A DNA stretch of 64,000 bases from Schistosoma haematobium (GCF_000699445.3 NC_067195.1:19725287-19789286); one strand, 5' to 3'; positions 11,101 to 23,019 are shown, counted from the first letter of the stretch. A program made the numbers and translations. The notes: generated by a model not told the origin, from the sequence alone.

Positions 11101-14100
11101 CACTGTTTGTTCTCCATATAAAGAAGTTTATCAATCGGGATTGGTTGTACCATTAATTGTGCCTCTAAACTTCTATGTTGTGGAGCACTTGCCCATGTAT
11201 TGGCCAAGTTTTTTTCACACAATGATTAATGTTATTGATTTTAAATATTTTATTATAAAATGCAGGAGTGTATGGTTCGAAATATTGGTAAGATATTCAA
11301 AATTTTAATAAATTAGTCCAAGGTCAAGTTTTACGCCTTACTATGAACTAATGCCAAAAAATACACTTGAATATCGTATTTTCCAATTCATTTAAAATTT
11401 TTCATAGCTAGTATATTGTGTTTACAATAACCTGAAAACTAAGTGTATGTTTACAATGTTTACCTAATCGTACAAATCGGTTCACACTTGGATATGTTTA
11501 AAGGGTTTTTCTAAGTCATGATTTCAATGAATGTTAAAATAAAAACTAAACCTTTATGATATTATTGATGTATAAGATTATTGACAGTTTTATCTAATTA
11601 TATCATAATGGAGTGAATATCGAGAAAATGCTGTAGATCGTGGAACTATCTTATTGGGAACTATTGTTAATATTTTTACTGTATAATTATTAGACATTTG
11701 AATTATTGTATCCTTGCATCCCCCTAATTGTAATTATTCGTTTGGCGCATAAACTATTGTTATACGTTTTACTTTTCTCAAGTTGTCGTTCGTTAGTTAT
11801 GGACCTATTACTTAGTTTCTGTACCACTTATGGTGCACTTATGTACTTTGTTATTCATACTGGTATGCGATCAGAAAATTATTTTATTGTATGGGATGGT
11901 GGAATGGTCACACAATAGAAATCTTATCTGGTTACTAATTTCATTTGATTGAATACTTGGTTGAGCGAAGGTTGAGGACCAATAGGTGCTAAAGTTTCGG
12001 TCATTGTTAATTGGTCCAATAAGTTCAGAACAAATTGACAAACAATCAGACTAGACAGTATTTCTGCTTCTATAATAACGTCTTGACCACATGGAGTCCG
12101 TCATAATACGGGAACCTGTTCTTTTTAAGATATAATATTGTATAACAGTATTAATGACTTCAATGTTTCTCTAAAAGCTGTAAGCTTTTTTCGTATACAA
12201 AAAACATGTACGCAACATTCAATATTTGAATTAAAACAAGTGCAAAAATAAAAATTTGATTAGAGCAGCAATAATAACCTGATGATATAAGACAAATTCA
12301 TTTTATTCTGCCCAAATCATTGTTCTTAGTGTATTCAAGTTTGTAAATAAAACTATGCTTGTGAAATATTCGACTGTTGGCTTAACCAGCAGTATAATTG
12401 TCAGCATTTAACGTCATAGAGATGGTTTTTTCTAATAATTTTTTATTTTACAAAAATATTTTTTGAAATAGTATAATCAGGAAAAAACTTTGAAAGTGTC
12501 GCCAACAAATAGTTTATTCTTGTTTTCGGTTTAATCAAATTGTTTTATTTTTATCGATGTATTAAATAATGATGCCTGAAATTTTCGCAACTCCTCTCAG
12601 TTCACGCATATATTTGTAATTAAAAATCTATACTGTTCATATTCGTTGATTTTGTTTTGTACAGAGACTCTCAACAGTTCATTACTTTATAGTTGTGAAA
12701 TTTGGCCTATGTAGACAGAAACAGTTGGTTCTTGACATTCGATCACAGATATTCTCGAAGTATTGTTTCATGTATAGGGGAATTATTAATTCGATGTTTC
12801 TGAGGTTCAGCTTATGATAATAGGGAGTAACGTTAAACTGGATGACAAGGCTACGAACTTTTATCGCTTTAGGTGAATGGAAATGTATAATACATGTCTT
12901 AGCTACCACATCCCTTGACATGCAGCAGAAGCTCGCGTAGGGGTCAGTTGGAGAAAAGCTGTAGTAACAAATCAATACAGCACCAATCTCCGGAGACACT
13001 AACTGTTGTATTTGTAAGTGCAGACTTTACGATTGCGCTACGGGAGAAGACTGTAAGCAATAATCGTTGGAGAACCTGGGTGGCGTGTTTTTAAATCAGT
13101 TGTAATCATCTAGACGGATTTGTTCTTTATCTTTTCTTTCAACTTTAAGTTTGTGTATTTTCTAATCGTCTTTATTTCTCGATTTCATCCGTTCGTTTCA
13201 TACTCTCAACTTCTTACTGTCAATAACATTAGTATTCTCACTCATGTGTTTTTGAATTTGTCAATTTTCTCTTATGTCATCCTATAGAGCAGTTAATGTA
13301 CCACACCACACTATAACTTGAAAATGCATATATTATGAATTTTTCTTATTGCTGAAACGGCAACTTTCTGTCCGACTAACATGGTTATTTCGTTTCATTA
13401 CAGAGTCATGAACTTAGTGCAGCAAAATCAGAATTCGCTCGTTCTGATTATCCTAAAATAGATTCGCTTTTGGAAGCTATTCGATTAATTCGACCTTCTG
13501 TTTTAATTGGTAAGTAACTCAACATTCATAAGTTTATTTTCCCTTTCAACCAAGTGCCTTTTTATTATTTTAATCTAAAGTATATTTTTCATCTTTGTTT
13601 TTAAATCCCTTGTCTGAAACGATTCTCCAACTAATCTCAGTTCATCATAAAAGCACTTGCACGTTTTTCTGTTGCTTCTGGTAAATTACTATTATAATCC
13701 TTTTCTTGTTAAAACCCAATGATTTCCATCTATTATTTTTCGTTTTAGACTAGTGCTTTGCCTAATCATACAGCTTAGTTAAAACTTTTGAAAAATATTT
13801 CAAACATTAGTTGAACCCATATTATCACTAAGATTTAAGTAGTCATGCTTTAGCAAACCTCTTTTGAGTGATTAGTTGCACATAAGTTCATGCTTCAATG
13901 CCCCAACAAGTTCGTTGCAAGTTTTAACTAATGACAGTATATTTGATTATTTGGAATCCTTCTACAATACGAGTCTTCTTTTCAGTTCCCACACTCACCC
14001 TACTATCCGTGCATAAATAAAATTATTGAACCAAGGACTCTTATCTCAATTAGTGTCATTAGGGAGTATACGTCTCTTTCGTGTGTATTATAAGGATATT

Positions 14101-17100
14101 GTATAGAACACAAACTATTCCAGCTATCCTTTTTTATCATATGCTTCTCAGTAGTTAATAAAATATGATATTCGTGTTTTATAACTCTACTACTTATGAG
14201 TAGTTAGAATTTATTCTTTTGTTGGTTATCGCATACTTGGTTCGGACAGCCATTTTTAGTGGATCATGTTTGTGTTTGGCTGCTTTGAGAATTGACTGTC
14301 TTTGTTGCACTTATCGCCCTAAATTTGAGTCCTACCTTAATCTAGCCGTTATTTGTTGATCTTCATGTACAAAATCTCTGAGAAGCCAAAACAGTCTTTT
14401 GGCTATAACTAACCTTGGGTCATTCCAGTGAACTTAACGTATGGTTTCTAACTTGAAGAAGAGATCGCATATGTATATTTATCCTTATTTTCCGATTATT
14501 TTAAAGCAAATTATATTCAAATCATGATAACCTTCCTCATCTCTTTGCAGGTGCTTCTGGACAAAGTGGAGCATTCACGCGTGATATTCTTCGTGAACTG
14601 TCAACAATCCATAAGACTCCTATCATATTTGTCCTAAGCAATCAATCAAATCTCGGCGAATGCACTTCCCAGATGGCTTATAAGGCTACAGAAGTATGTT
14701 ATGTTTTTTTTTACTAAGATTAATTTTGTAAATGATGTTTTTTTTATATCCTGCTGTTCACACAATGTTTATGATAGATGTTAATCAATAACTTACTGGG
14801 ACAGAGAATAATCTGGTATATCTTTTTGTAATACCACCTTCTGAAACGACTACATAAACGTACAAAGTGTCAGTAAATTGTCCTGAAGATTTTTGAATCG
14901 AAATAAACTGACGATTTATCCATGTTAATAATAGCCAACTGTTATTTGATTGTTTCGTAAGGTGAATTTGGGGTCTTTTGGGCAAATTCTGTTTCTTTGA
15001 GATTAGAATTAGTATTGCCTAACACTGTGATCAAACAAACATTACCTCTGACATTTCTACATAGCCTTTTGATGAGGTAACTAACAACACGTTTGCTCCT
15101 ACTAAATTTATATCAAACTTTTGGATCGTATTAAATTTTTTTCTGTTTATCTCCATGATATAGTGATTAGATTCGTTTACCGGGTGGGGATTCGTGTACT
15201 TGGCTTTGATACACACACCAAGTGTAAAGGCTGTTGACACTACCCTGTTGCCCGAACCGAAGTAGATGAAGCAGGGTTCGAACCTGCAACTCAATGTCCG
15301 AAATAGAAGCACCTTAACCATTAAAACACTTATGCACCCTTTTATCTTAATATTAGTTATCCTGTTTTGTTGTTCATAGTTTTATTCTAATTTGTACACG
15401 AAATAATACGAAATTCATTGGGGACTTTTATCAACTTCTTTTCATCTATTTCCCTTGTATATGTGTAGTGGAGATGTATATTTGTCAGTGGTTCTTCTTC
15501 AGAACCTGTTCGAACACCAGATGATCGTTTATTAAAACCGAGTCAAGGAAACAACTGCTATGTTTTTCCAAGTTTGGTTAACGCATTATCATTGGCTGTC
15601 ATTCGTCCGCTAACTTATAAATTGCTATTGACTGCAGCAAAGGTAAACTACATTATTACCTGTTGTTTTTTCTTTCTAACTTGGTCTTTTTTGTAAAAAA
15701 AAAAAGTAACAAATTACTATGCATATTGAATTTATTATGATTTCAACCTAATGTAGGCGTTCGTTTTCACAAATGTCTAATAAAATGTAATGATCAGTAC
15801 TTTTAAAAATCCTAGTTGTCCAAAATCTATAGAAGCATCTTGACCAAAAGATATTAACTTAATAATACTCTGCTATATTTAAAATGTTTCTAAGCTGTCT
15901 CATCGCACTTACCACGTGATATGATGGAAAGAAAAGTCAATTTTCAATTGAATTACTCATTATCAGTTTTATTCAATATTACATCCATTTTGATTCAACG
16001 TGAGGATCATTTAGTGTAGTATTTGATTGTTTTCCCAGTATGATATTTTCTTCTGTATAATATACGATATTCTTGTATTCAATTGACATGAACTATGCTC
16101 AGTAAGTGATTTGCTATAACTAAGCATGTAATTTAATCTTAATTAATAATCAAAATGGGTGTACAATCAACATATAAACGAGTGTATTTTAGACTATTTT
16201 GATTCGTCGTTGTCATAGTGTTTGGGGCTAATAAATCTTCACTTATACCAGTCTTGTGTTCTTATTTTCGCATCGCGGGAATTGCCGTGGTCCCTCGTTC
16301 CGAGTATAAGTGATCAGCGTTCTTGTTTTTCCGGCACAACACGTCTGACACCGAGGTTTCTGGATCTTAGTAGTCATTTACGAAGGCTATCAACCCATGA
16401 TTTATAAACTCCAGAGAAATTTAACTCTTCATTTTTACATATTAGTGTCCCATGTACAGCACGGATATGCCACCCACGCATGTCGAGAAATCCAAATGAA
16501 TGCTAATATCGCAACTCTTGCATTACAACTAAGATGCCCTGTGGTATCTTCAAAAATAAAATTTTGCGATGTGTGAGAGTGGGAGTAAAACGTGATTGGT
16601 CATTGAGTGTGGACAAACAGCCACAACCTACTGACTATTAAATATATGATTTCTTTCCCTCTCATTGATTTCTACTCCCGACCACTGAGTGTGACCGCTT
16701 GTATTTGTGTGAAATAAAATATTATCTAGTGTTATTCTGGGTCGTGAATCCTGGATCGGATATAAGGTGACTAGATTCATTACCGTAGTATACCTGAGTG
16801 AGAGGGAAATAATTTTAATCATCCTTTATATCGCTTCACCTTTAGGAAACTTCTCCAACCACATACGTCAACGGCAATAACAACTAATGATAGTAATTAT
16901 TTTACATTACCAACGTAATGACGCGTCGTAGTGTTGGCGCTAAAATCGGTCTTTTTTGTAGCACATGAGGTGAACGTTGACAGAACCGGTACCCAATATC
17001 TCAGTAGTTAATTGGAGCCCGATGGATAAGTTTGGTCAGAGGCACATTCACTAGTGGATTTACTCAAACCCATTCACTGGATTTTTGTATCAATAAATGA

Positions 17101-18882
17101 ATAGCCTTACTTAATCCCCATAATGTGCTCGTCGATGGCCCTTAACAGCAAGATAACCTGTAGATCCATGATTTTATTTACATGTTTCTGAGCTCTCAAT
17201 AGTCATATTAGCTTAGAATTAAGTATGTCTAGGGTGGTGTGGACACCTTTGCTCTAAATGTAATATCATATTCAACTTCATTCTTTGGTATGTAATCCCG
17301 TACTATTTATAAAATTGAGCTATATTCAATCATTTATAAATTTTGTATATTGTAACAAGTGTTATTTCTTTGTCGTTAAGATTCCTTACTATACAATACA
17401 TTCTTATGCTTTATATTTATCCAGTCATTCAAGAGTCAGTCAGGGATTCGGTGAAGAAATCTCTTTTCATCGATTTTATTCTCAAAGCTATATGGTAACA
17501 AAACATGCTATTTTAAAGAAATAATCTACAATTTATTTCTTAATGAGCATAATTTATCGGACTTAGTAACAAAAGAACAATTACAATATGGCTACAACAC
17601 ATGTAATTTCTATTAAGCAAATAAAAATAGAATTCTAGCGAAGTATATAGAAGGGTGACTTAGTTGTCAAGGCATTTGAATTTTGGGCACTAAGTCCCTG
17701 GTTTAAACCCTATCCTCCCACTTCAGTATCTTGAGCCATCATACTTAAGGTGCGGCTAATACCTCATACCTAGTGAATAAGTTAATTTTTTAATCAAGCG
17801 TACTAGAAAAGTCAGTTAAATATTAATAATTATGGAAAGTGAATTACCAAGTATGGTAAGATAAATCGAAAAATAAAATGGAATCGGAAATAGAGTAAAA
17901 AATGATTTGTTTATGACAAAAGGCTAACACACTGGAACAGTTGAGAAGGTGGTTGTTAGTGAAACTAGAAAACACAAATACAGGAGGATTACACAGTTTC
18001 GGGATTGAGATTGCCTAAAAGAGACCATTTCTCTGAGCCATGCACACTGCCTTTTATTATAGATCTCAATGGTTGTTTTTATACTTTTCCGCCATAAAAT
18101 CATATGAGTTTTGTACCGTAATGTTTATTTTATCCTCCGAACTATAAATGCAAGAGAATCTTATCATTGATCACGTTTTGCATGAAAATTGGTATTTTGT
18201 GTGAAGTACTCTTTTTTGGTTATTAATACAGTCTACTCGGTTCGATTTCTCTAAAGAAAAAACCGTTGGATATTACAATCCGGATTCAGTTCTTTTGAAT
18301 GAATATGACCACTGGTCGTCTATCTCATTAGAAAATAAATTTTATCTAGTTCTTTAGATTTCTTACTTTTTCGCAATTTTATATTCTTGTGATAACGAGC
18401 TCTTAGTTCAACCAGTGCAGTCTACTGTAAGCCTATTATTACTTATGATGTATGGCTTTTTTGATCGCTACTACTTTCAAAGAATTTAGTTCCTGTGTAC
18501 AAACACTCATGCGGTTAACTAGTATAAATTTTCCTAGCCTGCGCAAAAATTTCATAAATTACATGTTCCATTTTTACAGTGATTGTAAACGTCTGATATA
18601 TGACACGTACTCTAATTTTTCATCATTTTCTGCTTTTGATTATTATTCCAGAAACTATCTGAATTAGTTACAGACGATGATATATGTCAAGGTAGTATGT
18701 ATCCATCAATTGCTAGATTGCCAACAATTACAAAAGAAGTCTCTTGCGCTATTATGGAACAAGCATACAAGGATAAAATTGCATTTTTTACTCCGGAACC
18801 ATATAATAAAATGGAATTTATTGAATCTTACTATTATGATCATAGATATATTAATTTTACACCCGACCAATATGTTTGGTAG
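4363..18882 (+). CDS. Malic enzyme, 13 exons, 564 residues
   Basis: Oxidative decarboxylation of L-malate to pyruvate and CO2 with NAD(P). Exons: 4363-4455, 4488-4673, 4705-4802, 4832-4907, 4947-5120, 6595-6686, 6731-6840, 8396-8493, 9303-9416, 13404-13509, 14551-14693, 15469-15642, 18652-18882. All junctions are GT-AG, phases agree, and the sum is 1695 bases with the stop. Landmarks: LGIHGLLPP (44-52), catalytic Tyr107 in YTPT, Arg160 in TDGERILG, catalytic Lys178, FNDDIQG (271-277), dinucleotide loop GGGGASIG (306-313), MDSKG (339-343), LSN (411-413), QGNN (456-459). Ser341-Lys342 match the NADP-preferring type. The N-terminus is basic and could be a mitochondrial presequence. Odd: the metal ligand equivalent to human ME2 Glu255 is Ala250, so activity is uncertain. 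Normal family length. Confidence 0.96.
5121..6594 (+). other. Malic enzyme intron 5
   Basis: A 1474-nt intron, GT at 5121 and AG at 6593-6594. It contains the antisense RTE-type retrotransposon relic at 5820-6280. Nothing else was recognised. Confidence 0.85.
5820..6280 (-). pseudogene. RTE-type non-LTR retrotransposon relic (C-terminal end)
   Basis: Read on the minus strand from 6280, one frame gives [19 protein letters not shown], then LHLWRLF-type and [20 protein letters not shown] segments, then [15 protein letters not shown] and [15 protein letters not shown] before a stop. After a frame shift it continues [18 protein letters not shown] to the stop at 5820. This is the typical region downstream of the reverse-transcriptase core in RTE-clade elements (schistosome SR2-like): 'isKArAAF..L..iW', 'ETWpLr.eD.rrL.vF', 'RWLgHvlRM'. 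Internal stops make it non-functional. It lies antisense within intron 5 of the malic enzyme gene. Confidence 0.72.
6595..6840 (+). CDS. Malic enzyme exons 6-7 (metal-binding segment)
   Basis: Exon 6 is 6595-6686, intron 6 is 6687-6730 (44 nt) and exon 7 is 6731-6840. They encode residues 210-276 and the first base of Gly277. Exon 6 holds [17 protein letters not shown]. Exon 7 runs from HYGPN through HFADF to FNDDIQ. In the family the segment normally reads F-E-D-F, with Glu and Asp both binding the divalent metal. Here the codons at 6759-6764 are GCA GAC, giving Ala250-Asp251. The later pair Asp273-Asp274 is kept. Confidence 0.93.
6841..8395 (+). other. Malic enzyme intron 7
   Basis: A 1555-nt intron, phase 1. 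It contains a 10-bp stem / 2-base loop inverted repeat at 7815-7836. No other repeat or gene was recognised. Confidence 0.8.
8396..8493 (+). CDS. Malic enzyme exon 8
   Basis: Completes Gly277 and encodes residues 278-309, [14 protein letters not shown] through LFYGGGG. It carries the first strand and start of the glycine-rich loop of the NAD(P)-binding Rossmann domain. The acceptor is a run ending CATATCAG and the donor is GTAAGT. Confidence 0.92.
8494..9302 (+). other. Malic enzyme intron 8
   Basis: An 809-nt intron. It contains a strong inverted repeat (16-bp arms, one mismatch, 5-base loop) at 8929-8965. Otherwise plain AT-rich sequence. Confidence 0.8.
9303..9416 (+). CDS. Malic enzyme exon 9
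   Basis: Residues 310-347, starting [13 protein letters not shown] and ending MDSKGLIVT. It finishes the dinucleotide loop begun in exon 8 and carries Ser341-Lys342, the positions that by family knowledge favour NADP over NAD. Donor is GTATGT. Confidence 0.92.
9417..13403 (+). other. Malic enzyme intron 9
   Basis: The largest intron, 3987 nt. A 74-residue open frame at 10461-10685 (plus) and a 105-residue one at 12682-12999 (minus) look more regular than chance, but neither matches a family I recognise. They may be old mobile-element sequence. Confidence 0.7.
13404..13509 (+). CDS. Malic enzyme exon 10
   Basis: Residues 348-382 and the first base of Gly383, [15 protein letters not shown] to LIRPSVLI. 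It corresponds to the stretch before the 'KPt.liG' motif of the Rossmann domain. Donor is GTAAGT. Confidence 0.92.
13510..14550 (+). other. Malic enzyme intron 10
   Basis: 1041 nt, phase 1, AT-rich; no repeat or coding frame recognised. Confidence 0.8.
14551..14693 (+). CDS. Malic enzyme exon 11
   Basis: Completes Gly383 and encodes 384-430, [16 protein letters not shown], then [15 protein letters not shown] to YKATE. The family motif here is usually ALSNPT. The malate-contacting asparagine of LSN is kept, but the following proline is glutamine. Confidence 0.92.
14694..15468 (+). other. Malic enzyme intron 11
   Basis: 775 nt. It contains a tRNA-headed SINE fragment on the minus strand at about 15170-15340 (listed separately). 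Confidence 0.8.
15170..15340 (-). repeat. tRNA-headed SINE fragment (family 2)
   Basis: On the minus strand from about 15340 there is a tRNA-like head: an A-box-like AATGGTTAAGGTG and a B box GGTTCGAACCC. The motif ACTTCGGTTCGGGCAAC follows. The same order (A-box TTGGTTAAGGC, B-box-like GCTTCGATCCC, then ACTTTGGTTTGTGCAAC) occurs at 57325-57425 minus, so the two belong to one family. Confidence 0.6.
15469..15642 (+). CDS. Malic enzyme exon 12
   Basis: Residues 431-488. It carries [11 protein letters not shown] in place of the usual 'FASGSPFdPV', and [12 protein letters not shown] with the conserved paired asparagines. The change of the Pro-Phe pair to Ser-Ser departs from most family members. 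Confidence 0.92.
17050..17095 (+). pseudogene. Small Gypsy pol fossil
   Basis: Reads [13 protein letters not shown], which matches the segment [11 protein letters not shown] just after the protease active site of the intact element (26186-26225) at protein and nearly at base level. The flanks have decayed. It is a remnant of a related LTR retrotransposon inside intron 12. Confidence 0.5.
17660..17740 (+). repeat. tRNA-like SINE head
   Basis: Starts GGGTGACTTAGTTGTCAAGG and has a B-box-like CTGGTTTAAACCC about 45 bases later. It is similar in layout to the family 2 heads, with several box mismatches. Not a functional tRNA: no anticodon stem forms cleanly. Confidence 0.4.
18652..18882 (+). CDS. 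Malic enzyme exon 13 (C-terminus)
   Basis: Residues 489-564 and the TAG stop. Reads [18 protein letters not shown], then an [13 protein letters not shown] segment and ends PDQYVW. The family C-terminus has the same pattern ('GrlYPp...', 'A.....yPeP.....', 'Y....P..y.WP'). It stops right after the tryptophan, a few residues earlier than vertebrate enzymes. Confidence 0.94.
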   Translation, partial: KLSELVTDDDICQGSMYPSIARLPTITKEVSCAIMEQAYKDKIAFFTPEPYNKMEFIESYYYDHRYINFTPDQYVW

Positions 18883-21800
18883 CCATTTTGGCGCATTTCT
18901 ATTCCCTGTTTCCTCTATCTATCTTTTTGAGTAGAACTCAATTTTATCTTCAAACTGGTAAGAATGATTTCAACATATGTATTAATAGTGTTTGGCTACT
19001 GCTTATCATCTGTTCATCTTAAAGTTTTGATTTGAATATCGATGTTCGTTGTATTCATACATTTCTTCTGTAAAATGATTGTTCTGTTAAACGGTTTGTA
19101 CCAACTGTGGAAAATGTTTTTCAGTAAATAACTATACCTTTCAACTGTGGTGATTAAAAAAGTAATAGAAATTATGTCGTCAACATATACCTTAGATGTT
19201 CAAAATGTATTAATAGCTTCCACAATCCTTTTTCTGGTCTCGGCGGCTTGTAATTCTATCAGTTGCAGTGGTTCTAAATATTTTTTGTAAAGATGTTCCA
19301 GTCTATCGGCAAGGCAGATCCAGATCACTGATATTGTCCACTACAAAATGACAAGGTATTTAGGAAATATGATGTTAATGGAAGAGCAGATAGATATGGT
19401 TTATGATCAGAATGGGTTTAGATCATGATAGTGAAATGTAAACTCTTCTGAGGTTTCCTGGTAAATAATATGTAGAAATGCTACATATTTGTTTTATCCA
19501 AGATGTCTGTAGTAATCCGACACGGCGCTACAGGGTTCATCAAAACATCCTATCTATATGTGATTTTGATTTTTTTTCAGTACTGTGAAAATTGGAATTC
19601 TAACGTAAAGGCAGTATTACTACCAACTATTTGCTTCAATGTTGGTTGTAACGAAAGAGTCAACAGTCATTCACTTAATTATAAATAGTTTGTGTCCCAA
19701 ACTCACCAAGATTCGTATGTTACTTACCAGATTGTGAGGGTGTATATTTGTTAGTTCTAGGTTAGATCTAAGACTGATCAAATAGTTTACCTGAAGCTTC
19801 TGTAGGATTGTCAAACAATGATTATTACCTCACAGTCTATATATATAATAACTTAAAATCCTACCATCTCGTTGCGATGTATCACCACAAAACCTCTGAT
19901 TGTCAAATATTTGGCTTCATGTTCGGTCTCGTTAAATTACTGGTACCAAAATGATGATTATCGGGTTGTTTAGTTGATATTGTTGTCTTGAGAACACAGG
20001 TACCCAAAGTGTATTTTTCATGTGAAATGTGGGGGAGATTTTCCTAAGGTGAAAAGTTATTGTGCATCTCTTAAAATATCTAGTTGGTGAAGTTGTTAAA
20101 GGGGCTGCCATATAAATATAATTCACAATCCTTTGATCGAATCGAAATCCGTCTGACGCCCATGATTTCTCCATGATCAAACAATACTGTACTGAGGGAC
20201 TATTTGAGTAATACGAACAGAACGGTGATAGCTATTTATCATTCATGTTTCGTTATATTGTGTAACTGCTAGTAATAACATTGTGTGTGGTGTAACTATC
20301 ATATCTTATCAATCAATTTTTGGCTGGTTCGGGTGATTACTTCCATCACCCTGGCTTTACATCAGTAATCAACGTTGTGTTTTATATAGTACTATAAGCT
20401 CTCGTATAGTAGTTGAATTGCGACAAACGTTTAGCTTGTTTGACAAACGTAATTCTACTGATTCCTAACTTATGTCTGATAAAACTGACGTTCGAATAAG
20501 ACTCGCAAGGTCCTTGGAACAGAAGGTAAGACATACTGGCTAGACAAAAAGCCAAATGATAATATGAAGGATGGAATCTCCAATCTGCTTGTTTCTAGGT
20601 AGTCTACTTTTGTAACGAATAATGTTGGGGCCTGGATTTATACATTTTTCAGACGGAAACCTTTAAGATTCTTGTATATGGTTAGTTGTTTTGTAGAAAA
20701 TGAGTTTCACCAAGAGAAGTTCGTGATTCAAAACACGGCGCGACTATTGAAATGTGTTTATTACCTGACTTATGAAGTATCATGAAATTAATGAGTACGA
20801 GCATTGGAGAAGTGACGAAAACATGTCATGGTGACATGTGTTACTTTGCGTTAGATATTATCTCAACAGTTCCTTTGCTCGCATGTCTTAGTAAAGCATA
20901 AGAAAATATTCAAGAAATGACTTTTACACAACTCATCCCAGCTATGGACAGTAGTTCCCTCCTAGATAGGAGTGCGTAAGGATAATATGTTTGGCCTTTT
21001 CATTCTAATTCTCAATCAAAACATACGAGATTTGTTCAGAAGAGCTGTAATGCTACATTGAAAAAAAGTTCTAGCAACAAATTTCTAAAAAAGCCGAGAA
21101 TTTAAAGCCATTTGCAGTAAGATTGAATTATAGTTTTTACCTACTTCAGGCATGTGGTGAAAGTGAACTAGCAATTATTTACTATCTCAAGTAAATTGTT
21201 GATCTTTTCAAGTAGTCAGTATTCGGTTGTTAGTGAAGTGTAAATGTGCGGCAAAAGCCATCCAGAAACTGGTGTATTTGGAGATGTAGTTATTGACTAC
21301 AAAATTTCGGTATTGGTCTAATCTAATCGATAGTTTTCGAGAGAAAATCTGATGTTTGGATGATTTATTCATGTTGTGTTAGAGGTGACACAGTCCATTT
21401 GATTGCTGAAAATAAACTAGTGTAAAATTTGAATCTGTTGATGCTTTTGTTTTAATTATTAGCACGTTGAATAGAAATGAACACTTTTGTATGGTTTAAA
21501 ATATAAAGTTGTGCAGAACCTCTATCCACTTAGTTACACATTCGGTAGAGTCCATTGGTATGTCTATCCGCCTATACGTATGTTCTCAATCCAACACTAC
21601 GGTACAATGAATAACTCGTGATGTGGGCTTAAATATCATACAGACGTAAGTACTAATTAAAAGAAGAATAACATTTCTCACATACAATACCAACAGCTGC
21701 GAATCCTGAGGAAAATATAATGATCCTTTAGCGATTTTTCAATTCTGCACTTCTGAATTTTCTATCGTTTGGATGACATCTTCTAAAGAATAATTTTGAA

Positions 21801-22066
21801 GTTTCCGACTAAAGTACTGTTGTATCTTTGCAGCCCTCAGCTCACTATGGGTTCAGAGATAATAAATATAAAAAATAAATAGGAACGATCATATCGCAAA
21901 CCTAAAGTTGCTTAGCTAATCGCTTCGAAATATTCCAGTCCACAGGCTGAGTAATCCTTCCTCGTTGAGTTAATGTCATAATTTTGGTCGTCTACAACAA
22001 ATCAAGACTGCTGTCTCGACTTGAATTGAATTATTTTCAGGTGAAGCTTAGTTTTGTATATAATCA
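18883..22066. other. Intergenic region downstream of malic enzyme
   Basis: Contains the 3'UTR of malic enzyme at its start; I could not place a polyadenylation site with confidence. No coding frame or known repeat was recognised through 22066. Confidence 0.5.
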
Positions 22067-22349
22067 GGCGAGACCATAATTTATGAACGAACCAATCAGA
22101 TTTATGATAACAGGTTTTTGATTTTAGCGCGAAATTCATCCACTCATTTGGCTAATTACTATTTCGGCATTATCACTGATGTCAGTTTGTGATGAAAACC
22201 CTAGATCTAGTTCCTAACCATCAACTGTAAATCATAATTACGATTCCTAACACTGGTTTATAACCCTCATTTAGTTTTAGTTCGTAGGTTGACGCTTTCA
22301 AAGTTATTCTATCGCTGCTCAAAGGTCATCCATAAATTGTAGTTTCACC
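22067..22349 (+). mobile_element. MITE-like inverted-terminal-repeat element, copy 1
   Basis: About 283 bp, bounded by GGCGAGACCATAATTTATGA at the left and the imperfect reverse complement ending GTAGTTTCACC at the right. The interior is non-coding. It shares its whole layout with copies at 23020-23309 and 61908-62195: a CAATCA..TAACAGG block near the left end, a TGATGTCAGTT block, and an AACTGTAAATCATAATT block. Non-autonomous by size; the parent transposon is unknown. Confidence 0.65.
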
Positions 22350-22569
22350 TATTTCTCTTTTTATTCAACTGTTTTAGTTGTTAAACTTTCGTTATAGTGT
22401 GATTTCTTCTTTTCTCTCATGTTATCATCGAAAAGTCTAGCTGATTACTGGACAGTGTGAAACAAGTGACTGTCATCTTCTGGGCTGTCAATACCCGATG
22501 GAATGCGATGAATGATAGAATAGTATCATGAAATTCGCACTGATCTAACACTCGCAGCCTTTACAAAGT

Positions 22570-22797
22570 GTGGTGGACCCAAATGTGTCCATTTATACCG
22601 GCAAGGCTGCTTGGATGAAGAGTGAATTACCAGAAGTCAATGAAATGGTAATTCTTGCTAAAACTGGTGTTGCCCAGCACAACTCTTTTGGTTTCCCTTA
22701 TTGTGAATACGATTACACTAGCTCTATGAATGCCCAAATATATGTGCAGTCACCTAAAGGAAGTTCAAAACTGATTGACTTACTCTTGCTGAATTAA
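22570..22797 (+). pseudogene. Possible decayed gene copy with an eIF2-alpha-like stretch
   Basis: A 75-residue open frame, without a convincing ATG, contains KSELPEVNEMVI, VAQHNSF and CEYDYTSSM in that order. This resembles the start of the S1 domain of translation factor eIF2-alpha ('fPEVdd.V', 'iAe.gayV.L.EYn.iEGM') with about one extra residue. Beyond that the match fades. It lies between two MITE copies and has no flanking exons I can see, which would suit a decayed retrocopy. The resemblance is short and may be coincidence. Confidence 0.22.
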
Positions 22798-23019
22798 AAA
22801 GTTCATGCAAAGCGGTATGGAAGTACTAAAATTTTAAGCAAGTGAGTACTGAATAGAGTTTCTGCAGTGTCTCGTTCATTAATCAGCAGTCAGAAAACTC
22901 CTCTTAATCCTAGGAAAAAAGTTGTGTCTATTTCTAGCTAAAATATTAGCTTTACAATTAAAAGCCTTGCTATCATTTAGGAAATTTGTGGTTATTAGAA
23001 GTAGTCGGATTGGTATACT

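Larger units (their letters stand above)
15643..18651 (+). other. Malic enzyme intron 12
   Basis: 3009 nt. Two repeat pieces lie in it: a Gypsy protease-like fossil near 17050-17095 and a tRNA-like head near 17660-17740. The rest is AT-rich and unassigned. Confidence 0.75.
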
